From: Byssochlamys sp. IMV 00236
Taxonomy: Eukaryota; Ascomycota; Eurotiomycetes; Eurotiales; Thermoascaceae
Length of the DNA stretch: 19,997 nucleotides
Direction: 5' to 3'
Assembly: GCA_001931875.2 (NCBI GenBank)
Contig: MSJH02000426.1
Location: 1-19,997 of the forward strand
A program made the position numbers and the translations under genes. Positions 1 through 8,137 of the stretch are shown one piece after another. Under the pieces are notes generated by a model. It ran no database searches and had not been told where the DNA came from. It was given only the letters and a program-made list of their open reading frames with translations. Position 1 is the stretch's first letter. Every line of letters begins with the position of its first letter.

Positions 1-40
1 TTTTTTTTTTTTTTTTTTTTGCTCTCTCTATTCTTTAAAC
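1..40 (+). promoter_or_regulatory. Poly(T) tract and leader just before the EFM7 start
   Basis: The window opens in a run of 20 T, followed by a CT-rich stretch and then the ATG at 41. Similar T or CT tracts lie just before several other starts in this window, so this is probably the core promoter or leader of the methyltransferase gene. The true length of the tract is cut by the window edge. Confidence 0.45.
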
Positions 41-955
41 ATGTCTGATGAAGAGGGTTTCGCTGGCGATCTATTTGGCGTAAGTTGGGCAAACAGTCAA
101 TCCTAGCAAATAAGGCTAAAATGTTTCCAAGGCAGAAAACGATCAAGACATTGTAGAGGTTGAACCAACATTTGAAATATATACTAGAGACAATGTACCA
201 GAAGGTACACATACACACATATATATATATGCCTCAATTTAAATAATCTCATTTCAACATTTATACTAGATTCATATAGACAAGTCAAGATCAAGTTGGT
301 CGGTTCTCATCCACTCTGGGCACATCATTTATGGAACGCTTCCAAAGTATTTGCTTCACTCTTTGACACACACCCACGTCTGGTGAAAGATAGATATGTT
401 TTAGAATTAGGAGCTGGAGGGGCGCTACCAAGTCTGATAGCATCGTTGAATGGAGCTGCCAAGGTGGTTGTAACAGACTATCCAGATAAAGAATTGATTG
501 ATAATATACAATATAACGTCGATCAGATGCCAGAGCCAGTAAAGAGTCATATTCATGTCGAAGGGTACATTTGGGGCAGCAACACGGATAAACTGAAAAG
601 TTACTTACCTTCTGATCAACCAACCTATGATGTAATCATTTTGAGTGATCTTGTCTTTAATCATTCACAACATCATGCGATGCTCAAGACGTGTAGAGAG
701 TTATTGACACCCAAGACGGGTCGTGTGTATGTGTTTTATACGCATCATCGACCTCACTTGGCACATCGTGATCTAGAATTCTTTCAGATTGCTACAAGAC
801 CCTTTAAGGAAGATGAGGATGATAGAGAACTAATAGGTTATGGATTTAAAGCAGATCATTTTATGATTGAAAAGATGGGTGTCATGTTTAAGGAGGACCC
901 TGGAGATGAAGAAGTACGTGCGACTGTTCATGGTTGGCAATTGTGGCTAGAATAG
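41..955 (+). CDS. EFM7: EFM7-like protein N-terminal and lysine methyltransferase (eEF1A)
   Basis: Three exons: 41-79, 132-204 and 270-955, giving 265 residues against about 261 in yeast Efm7 (formerly Nnt1). The introns of 52 and 65 nt are GT-AG, and the joins restore one frame. The family is a class I SAM-dependent methyltransferase that in yeast modifies the N-terminal glycine and adjacent lysine of translation elongation factor eEF1A in the cytosol. Visible features are the family motif GSHPLWAHHLWNA near residues 49-61 (yeast has a closely similar block), the SAM-binding loop LELGAGGALP from about residue 82, and the acidic strand end with DYPD at about 107-110. The start at 41 is the first ATG after the T tract and gives an acidic N-terminus (MSDEEGF) typical of the family. 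Intron 2 carries a short CA/TA repeat. Function is by homology. Confidence 0.88.
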
Positions 956-1437
956 ATTTAAAAATAAAATAAAAAATGCCAAGAATAAAAAAAAATAAAG
1001 CTATTTTTACCTCTCCCCGGAAAGCTCACCGGCATGATGTGAGTCTATATCAACCAATGAGAATACCCAGTCTAAAGAAACAAGAGCTCATGTGCTGATC
1101 ATAATGATGAAGTATCATTAATATTAAAAAATGAATGCCAAGATGAAAAGCGACAACGACGTCATCATCATTACGAATGTTTCTCTTTTTCTTTTTCTCT
1201 CTCTTTTACTTTCTTCTTTCTCAACTGGTGAGAGTGAAGGATCTTCGTACTATTTTTGTAATGTGACACAGTAAGGAACAATAGTTGCTAAATAAAGCTA
1301 TTAATGCACTTTTATATTCTTTGTGTTCCTGTTTGTGTGGATACAAAATTAGCTCATATTTTTCCTATTTTAAAAGGACTAATTTAGTCTTCTCCCTTTT
1401 CGTTCTTTTCTTTCTTTTTTATTTTAAAAAACAAACA
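956..1437. other. Intergenic region between EFM7 and the phosphatase gene
   Basis: This holds the EFM7 3' end (A-rich, with several AATAAA-like words at 960-998) and the upstream region of the phosphatase gene. Weak promoter candidates are a CCAAT word at 1054-1058, an ACGTCAT half-site of the bZIP/ATF type near 1159-1165, and a CT-rich stretch from about 1183 to 1222 with another at 1390-1420 just before the start codon. An open frame runs back into it from the phosphatase ATG, but its composition (Phe/Leu/Ser-rich from T-rich DNA) argues that it is leader. I see no RNA gene. Confidence 0.4.
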
Positions 1438-2872
1438 ATGGGAAATCATCAATCAAAACATAAATATAAGAGTAGGCAAATGAACAAAGGTGGCGCTGTA
1501 TTTAATCCACCTACAAGTAAATTCTCTGATGAGTACAAACAAGGCTCTCAACCACATCCTCACTACTTACAACAACAACAGCAACAACAACAACAACAAC
1601 AATATCGACAAGAACAACGAACAAAAGCATATCAACAAGAAAGATACTATCATCAGCAAAACAAGGATGAAGAAGTAATTGAAGAAGTAGAACAAACACA
1701 AAGGGGTCCTATCGTACTTGATATCGATGCATGTATTCAAAAGTTACTACAAGTGGGTTCAAATAAGAACAGACCGATTGGTAAATCAGTGTGTTTGAAT
1801 CAAAATGAAATAATCGCCATTTGTCGAAGTGCATATGATGTATTCATGAGTCAGCCTGTGAGTATTATTTAGATGACGTTTTGTGTATCGAAGCTGATTC
1901 CCCTTCCCCCTTCTTTTTAGACTTTATTAGAACTGAGCCCAGGTGTAAAAGTGGCAGGAGACGTAAGTGTCTATTATAGAAAAAGAAAAGAGGGACAATA
2001 GCTTATAAACAATAGATAGATTCACGGCCAATATTTTGATTTGATTCGATTATTTGACCTCTGTGGATTTCCGCCTACTTCCAATTATCTATTCTTGGGT
2101 GATTATGTTGATAGAGGAATGTATAGTCTAGAAACCATTTTATTGTTACTTTGCTTTAAAGTCAAATACCCTGAAAACTTTTTCTTGTTGCGTGGAAATC
2201 ATGAATCCGCTGATGTCACACGAAGTATGTAAGAGCACTTGTGTGGACAAGTCAAAATTAACACATGTATATTAGTTTATGGCTTTTATGATGAATGCAA
2301 ACGAAGGACGAGTGTAAAGATTTGGAAGATATTCTGTGATGTGTTTAATACGATGCCTATTGCAGCCATTGTCGGTAACAGAATATTCTGTGTTCATGGT
2401 GGATTATCTCCGTTTATGCAATCGATGGATCAAATCGCTTCATTGCCCAGACCGACAGAGGTACCCGAATACGGATTACTAAATGATTTACTTTGGTCTG
2501 ATCCAAGTGATGCATCGCCTGATTGGAGTGAGAATGATCGTGGTGTGTCTGTTTGCTTTGGAAAAAAGAATGTCAATGATTTCTTAAAGAGATTTGACCT
2601 TGATCTCATCTGTCGAGCTCATATGGTAAGTTCTAGTGTGTGTGTGTGTATGTGTTGGTAAAGTTATACTCATAGTTTCAAAGGTGGTAGAGGATGGTTA
2701 TGAGTTCTTTAATGATCGTACACTTGTCACTGTCTTTAGTGCACCTAATTACTGTGGTGAATTTGATAACTATGGAGCGATCATGACAATATCCAATGAT
2801 TTACTCTGTAGCTTTGAGCTATTGGCGCCAGAGGATAAATTAAATAACAAAAGGGTAGACAAGAATAGGTAA
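1438..2872 (+). CDS. PPZ-like (PP1-family) Ser/Thr protein phosphatase
   Basis: Five exons: 1438-1857, 1921-1962, 2020-2224, 2276-2625 and 2684-2872, giving 401 residues; all introns are GT-AG, 51-63 nt. The PPP catalytic core is complete: GDIHG at 153-157, GDYVDRG at 181-187 and RGNHE at 212-216 supply the dinuclear metal site, followed by [31 protein letters not shown] and [11 protein letters not shown]. The N-terminus MGNHQS fits an N-myristoylation signal (Gly2, Ser6), as in yeast Ppz1. It is followed by a basic, polar region with eleven Gln in a row near residue 45. In yeast the PPZ enzymes act in cation homeostasis and cell integrity. The N-terminal extension (about 95 residues) is far shorter than in yeast Ppz1, so a divergent PP1 or PPZ-like enzyme is the safe call. 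A Met replaces the usual Gln in RAHQVVEDG. The start at 1438 is chosen for the myristoylation motif and the homologous length. Confidence 0.86.
2636..2655. repeat. TG microsatellite inside phosphatase intron 4
   Basis: An almost perfect (TG)n run begins 10 bases after the GTAAGT donor of the 58-nt intron 2626-2683. It is likely to vary in length between strains. It makes no difference to the reading frame as long as the intron is removed. Confidence 0.8.
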
Positions 2873-2954
2873 AAAAGGAGAAAGAGTTTATACATCTTTT
2901 GCTCATACTAATACGGTCATGTAGTTCCACCTTTCAATTAACTTGATGTAAATA

Positions 2955-3866
2955 TTATTCGACATGAAGTATGCAAGAACTTTTAATCATCTACTTTTAT
3001 AATAAATAAACAAATATGTATAGAAATCAAAAACACATGTATATACTTGCCTTGTATCTAGTCTTTAATATCTCTACCAAGTATGCTCTTTGATATTCTG
3101 CTTGCTTATTAAAATATAACCTCAAGTCAATCATTGGGTTCCAGTAGGTTTCGAACTTGGGCTGTAGATTGGATTTAGAAATGTTGTGTTGAATAATGAT
3201 CATGTTCTGTAGCTTGGATAAGCTCTTGATGATCTCTGTCAAATGTTTAACTGGATAAAAAGATGAGTGAATGTATAGAAAGTGATGACATTGCTATTAC
3301 TTTCACTTGACATCCAATTGATTTCTGCTGTTATGCTTGGAAGGTCTTCAATGATAACGAGTGATTGTTCACGTGTAGAGGCTGCTAATAATGCGCCAAG
3401 ATTTTCAAGTGATAATGATAATTCACGAATTGAGAACACCTGAGAAAACTCAATCTGAGAGAGAACAGCCGTTTGAATATTGTGCTTCTGTAAGATGTCA
3501 TGCATTCGTTTGGGAGCAAAGGATCCTGTAGATCCAAAGATATAAACACTTGGATTCGTGGTATGTAAAATGTAGGATGCTAGTAGGTTGGATATAAACT
3601 ATATGTGTATATACAGCATGAGAGTGTTTTCTTTTCAAAGCAACAATATTACTCACTTCAGTTTTGCCTGTATTGGTCTTGCCACATAGTTCAATCACGT
3701 TCTTGAAGCGTAGTCCACCACCAAGTGCATGATCAAGTGATGAAAACCCTGTAGGTAAACATGTGTGTTCTGATATACTTGACTTGTCTATTTCCTGTGC
3801 TACAGTTGTATCAAGCATGATTTGACGGACAAATGCTCTCATCCACTATTTTTATTCAGTATACAT

Positions 3867-3901
<35 letters not shown>

Positions 3902-4127
3902 TCTTTTACTTTACCCATCGAGGGATATTGGTTATAGAGCATAAATTGGATAAATCCTTTTTCAGTAATACGCTGTCTATATAGAATGTTATTTTGTCTT
4001 TCCACTGACAGGCTTTAAATCTGTAACCTGAAGTAATATCGTTCGCTAATAAAGCTTCCAGCACAGGCTGATAAAGCTTGCTTTGATCAGCATTCCATCG
4101 TTGACAGATTATTCTCAACTTTGTCAT
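2955..4127 (-). CDS. RAD51-paralog recombination protein (RAD51D/XRCC3/XRCC2-like)
   Basis: Five exons on the minus strand: 4127-3915, 3845-3657, 3598-3301, 3250-3051 and 2990-2955, giving 311 residues (human RAD51D has 328). Such proteins are ATPases that assist the RAD51 recombinase in double-strand-break repair. The N-terminal domain (about residues 1-95) resembles the helical domain of RAD51 paralogs. It is followed by TGFSSLDHALGGG, a Walker A motif GKTNTGKT at 126-133 and a hydrophobic Walker B strand SLVIIED at about 213-219. The later YWNPMIDLRLYF block fits the family's W...R strand. Exon 1 joins in phase across an intron containing 31 A; it could otherwise be read as a separate 73-residue gene (3906-4127). 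The last exon needs a GC-AG intron (2991-3050). Without it the protein ends at 3027 and loses the terminal strand SSCILHV. The donor at 3300 is ambiguous (GTAATA here; GTGAAA is also in frame). Subfamily is not settled, so no symbol is given. Confidence 0.72.
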
Positions 4128-4170
4128 TTTATTATAATAAAAAAAAAAAGGAATAAAATGCATAACTTTT

Positions 4171-4205
<35 letters not shown>

Positions 4206-4215
4206 TATTTATTTA
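4128..4215. promoter_or_regulatory. 88-bp divergent promoter with a 31-T tract
   Basis: The start codons of the RAD51-paralog gene (minus, 4127) and MDM12 (plus, 4216) are only 88 bp apart. The interval holds an A-rich run next to the minus-strand start and a tract of 31 T at 4173-4203 that ends 12 bases before the MDM12 ATG. Poly(dA:dT) tracts exclude nucleosomes in fungi, so a shared bidirectional promoter is likely (inference). An upstream in-frame ATG for the minus-strand gene at 4163 would add 12 residues; I prefer 4127 because its context (AAAATGA) is better. Confidence 0.6.
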
Positions 4216-5299
4216 ATGTCTGTTGATTTGGATTGGCAAAAACTTGACAAGGAATTAGCCGAGTACGTCAAAGAGTTTTTGAATAAACACTTTCAAACAA
4301 TTACAAAGCCTTCTTTTATTGGCGACATTCAAGTCACTGCGTTTGATTGGGGTCATGATGCTCCTCAAATAGAAATCGTTAACATCACTGACCCATTTCC
4401 GGAATTTTATGAACAAGAAGAACAAGAACAAGAGCTGATTGCTTCTTCACCAATTATAGAACAAAGCCAACCGTCTCCGTCAACTGATTACTTTTCAAAT
4501 TATCAGCCTCCTCGACTGATACACACCCCCTTGCTTCATCAACAGCGTCTCCACCTCTTTCATCGATCACCCCTTGTTGCCCCACAACACCCATTCAATA
4601 TGAACAATAGTTATCTCATGACACATGCGTCTCCAGAACCAACGGCATCTAGCAGTTGGCCGTCTCGGCCGTCGTCCTTACTAGATGAGGACTGGATAGA
4701 TGATGAAGAGATCAATCATGTGCCTGATACCTCGATCCATACCAATAATAACTCTACAGGGAACACTAAATCAACCGAGATGGACTTTCAGGTGCATGTG
4801 TTGATATCTTACAAGGGTGATATGAGCATGACTTTGATGACAGAGCTAAGGATGAATTATCCAAGTGTGATGTTTATGAGTCTACCTATTCAACTATGCG
4901 TAAGGTCTGTTGAATTTGAGGCTACGGCCGTGGTTGCCTATATTCAAAGTATGAAGCGTGTGTGTGTTTCGATGCTGGAAGAAGAGGAACAGCCTGGTCG
5001 AGGGAAAGATGGTATTGAGAGGTAAGCGAATATAGATAAGGTATAGCTTTTGTTTATAAAACTACTTTAGCTTGCTTCGAGATGTACATATTGAATCTGT
5101 TGTGGGGGATGAACAAAAGCAAGGTAATAACATAAATGACACATCCCTTTCTTTCTCTCTAACTCATGCTTTTTGGAAAAAAAAAAAAAAAGTGCTGAAA
5201 AATGTTGGCAAGATTGAAAAGTTTATTGTAGATCAATTAAGAAAGATGCTGGATGATGAACTCGTGTTTCCAAGTTATCAATTAATTGAATTAAACTGA
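4216..5299 (+). CDS. MDM12: MDM12, ERMES complex subunit (SMP domain)
   Basis: Three exons: 4216-5021, 5071-5123 and 5193-5299, giving 321 residues (yeast 271). Mdm12 is the soluble SMP-domain lipid-transfer subunit that links Mmm1 in the ER to Mdm34 in the mitochondrial outer membrane within the ERMES tether. The N-terminus (MSVDLDWQKLD, then ITDPFPEFY near residues 57-65) and the C-terminus (VLKNVGKIEKFIVDQLR, ending in ELVFPSYQLIE) closely follow the family. The extra length comes from a Ser/Pro/Gln-rich insert at about residues 70-190, as in other fungal Mdm12 proteins. Intron 1 is an ordinary 49-nt GT-AG intron. Intron 2 (5124-5192) has a GTAATA donor, a clear CTAAC branch site near 5158-5162, and an acceptor at the end of a 15-A run. 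The gene is divergent from the RAD51 paralog and meets the oligopeptidase gene tail to tail. Confidence 0.9.
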
Positions 5300-5301
5300 T
5301 T

Positions 5302-7750
5302 TTATTGGGATAAGCCAGTGTGTCGCAGTAAGGCGGTTATATCCACATTTGTTCTTCCTCTAAATTGATTCCAGACCTCCTTGGGTGATGTACCCCCACC
5401 TAATGCAAGGATGGTGTTACGGTAATGTTGTCCGATAGATCTAACACCTTCCTGTCCATGCTTTGCCTTGGCTTCTTCAAAGGCAGCATAAGCATCCGCG
5501 GAATAAGTCTCGGACCACTTGTAGCTATATATCTATTTAGTTTCTCGCTCCTAGTTTTTTTTCTCTCTCTGTTTTACCTATAGTAACCAGCACTGTATCC
5601 GCCGCCAAAGATGTGGTTAAAGCTGCACAAGAATCTGTCTTCCTCCAATCGAGGTATAAGTACAGTCTGTTGAGCGATTTCTGCGTCCTGATCAAAAACA
5701 GTAGGATCATCAGATGAGACAGGTGGTGTGAAACGAGAGTGCAGGGCTAGATCGACCTTTGAAAAATGAAGCTGTCTCAAGGTAGCAAGCCCAGTCATGA
5801 ACTGCTTGCTCTTGACGAGCGCATCAACCATATCCTTTGGCATAGGCTCGCCTGTCTTGTGATGTCCCGCCAATCGATTGATCCATTCGGGTTCACTACA
5901 AAAGTTTTCCATAAACTGGGAAGCGACCTCGACAAAGTCCCATTCGATACCGTTGATACCAGAGGCAGGTGCATAGTCTACAGTTGTCATCATGTGTTGC
6001 AAACAATGTCCAAATTCATGAAACAACGTTTCTACATCACGGAATTTCATCAAGGAGGGCTCTTGATCTGATTGTGGAGGAGGTTGATTACAGATGAGGT
6101 AGGCAACGGGTAACGTGACGCTTCCATCATGATGCTTGAATCGTGTTGTAACAATGTCCATCCAGGCACCACTACGTTTTTCAGAGGGTCTGGAGTAAAA
6201 GTCTCCGTAAAAATAGGCAACTGTCTTTCCCTTTTCAGCCACTTCAAACACCTTGACGTCGTCGTGCCAGCGAGTGATATTTCTTTGTTTGAGTTCCTGG
6301 GGATCCAATTCGCGTACTTGAATACCCAAGACTTCGTTAGCCACGTCAAAGAGACCTTTAAGTACCTTGGGAAATGCAAAGTATTGTGAAATTGTCTCTT
6401 CATCATACTTGAAGAGTTTCTTTCTATACTGTTCTGTAACGTAGGCTGTGTCCCATGGCTGAAGAGGAGTGGGATGGCCCAATGTTGATGCAAAATTGGT
6501 TAATTCTTCCAATTCCTTCTTGGCATGAGGCAAAGCTGCGTCGAACAAGTTGTCTAGTAAAGACTCGGCTGAAGAAAGGTTTTGTGCCATCTTGACAGAG
6601 AGTGAGAGGTCAGCAGGTGTCTCATATCCCAATAGTTTTGCCTTTTCTCTCTTTAATTTAAGGATCTCATTAATGATGGGCTCATTATTGACAGCTCCAG
6701 AGGATGCCTTTGTGATATTTGCTCTATAAATCTACATGTTCATTTAGTCATATTTTTATATATATCATAGACAAGTGTTTATACCTTTTCACGTAACTCG
6801 CGGTTTTTACAATTCATCATGAACGGACCATAGATAGGAAAGTCCAAGGTGATGCAGTATCCTTCAAGGCCATGTCGCTCAGCATTCTTTTTCAATGTTT
6901 CTAGAAATGCGTCCGAGCATCCAGCCAGTTGATCCTTATCTACAACCACTTCCTTGAATGCCTTAGTAGCATCCAAGACGTTATTTCCAAACGTTAACGA
7001 GAGCTGGGACAATCGTTCGGATATTTCATTAAATCGTTTCTTCTCTGGAGAGTCTGGAGGAAATCCAATGCCTGCGTGTTTCATGTCGCGTAATGCGTGT
7101 TCAACAATACGCTGTTGCACCTTATCCAGTTTCTGCCACTGTTCAGGTGTGTTTCTTAGCTTTTCGAGCGCTTGATACTTGGGGAAAGATTGGTTCATCA
7201 TGAGTCCCAGTTTGACAAATTCTGGCTGTATCTTTTCGAGGGTTGTTCGAATATCGTCCGAGTTCTTGACACCGTTCAGGTGAGAAAGAATACCATAAGC
7301 TCTAGATATCTCGTCCTCTAGTTCAGTAACTAAAAGCACATGTTAATTTAATGTAATTTTGATATTTGCAAAATACTTGCGTTTGCCAATGGTGCCTTCC
7401 CAAGTAGGCTCAAAGCTCTTTTCTAGTTCAATAAACTGCTCCTTAGCTGCTGCAATCAACTTTTGAAAAGCCGGGACGGCAATGTCAGGCTTTGTCTGTG
7501 TCAACAAGTGTTCAAAGTCTGGAAACAGCTTCCAGTTCAAGAAGGGTGTCTGTTTATAGGAAGCAGTGGTGGTTGCATGTCTCTTTGTATTGATAAATAC
7601 CATGCGATTCCTTTGAAGTTGTTGCAGTGCTGCTAAACTGGGTTGTACTAGTGGCTTTATGACAGGTCTGATCTGCTTCACGCTCGAGATAGAGCGGCAT
7701 ACGAGTCTATAGTTTGGTACTCTTTTTGGCTGTCTCAATAATCTATACAT
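5302..7750 (-). CDS. Organellar oligopeptidase A-like M3 zinc metallopeptidase
   Basis: Four exons on the minus strand: 7750-7381, 7329-6785, 6731-5578 and 5524-5302, giving 763 residues. The M3A signature is intact: HEFGH at 543-547 supplies two zinc ligands and the catalytic Glu, and Glu573 in IEWDFVE is the expected third ligand. The flanking blocks (SQFMENF, the ATLRQLHF segment and GGGYSAGYYSYKW) are closest to bacterial PrlC/oligopeptidase A and plant organellar oligopeptidase rather than yeast Oct1 or Prd1. The first 65 residues are rich in Arg, Ser and Leu with almost no acidic residues, as expected of a mitochondrial presequence. The likely role is degradation of cleaved targeting peptides and other short peptides in the matrix. 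Intron 1 (7330-7380) requires a GC donor: no GT donor keeps the frame, and the join yields GKLTELEDEISRAYGILSHL, which matches the family. A close relative of thimet oligopeptidase is the main alternative. Confidence 0.87.
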
Positions 7751-8137
7751 TCTAAAAAAAAGATCTCGAGAAATGGAGGATCACTCTTGTGCAAGCGGTA
7801 TCAAATGACAGCTTTGCAGGGTGCAAGTCACTTTTGGTTTTTTAATCTCTAGTCTCCCCCAAAGAAGAGAAAGCACTTGCAGCTAAGACAAAGGGTGGAC
7901 GTCTAGAGCTTGTCTTAATATATTAGCTTCTTCTACTTCAAAGCTCTGTTTATGAATATGTTAAATTGAACCTAATATTGTTATATGCATTGTATTTATA
8001 TAAACAAACTTGGACTTTTTATAACAAAGCAACCACTATGTAATGATCATATAGACTTTCTTTTTATTTCCCTCAAGTGCCATCCATGTCGATTTTAAAA
8101 CGTCAAGGGAGGGATTAAAGAGATACAGTTGAGTTTA
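7751..8137. other. Intergenic: oligopeptidase upstream region and VPS23 3' end
   Basis: Both flanking genes run on the minus strand, so the right part is the VPS23 3' end and the left part the oligopeptidase promoter. I see AT-rich DNA with TATA-like words near 7917 and 7990-8000 and a GGGGGAG word on the minus strand near 7855. There is no convincing coding frame, tRNA or repeat. Confidence 0.35.

Noticed and set aside
1285..1437. N-terminal extension of the phosphatase upstream of 1438
   Set aside because: The upstream frame has no good ATG and a Phe/Leu-rich translation of T-rich DNA; MGNHQS at 1438 is a fitting start.
3027..3050. RAD51 paralog ending at the 3027 stop
   Set aside because: This keeps only GT-AG introns but ends in an unlikely ASIYMCF tail and lacks the last family strand. 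The GC-AG exon was preferred.
3906..4163. Separate small minus-strand gene of 73-85 residues
   Set aside because: It joins in phase to the RAD51-like exon through a normal-sized intron and resembles the N-terminal domain expected there. I kept the separate-gene reading only as an alternative.
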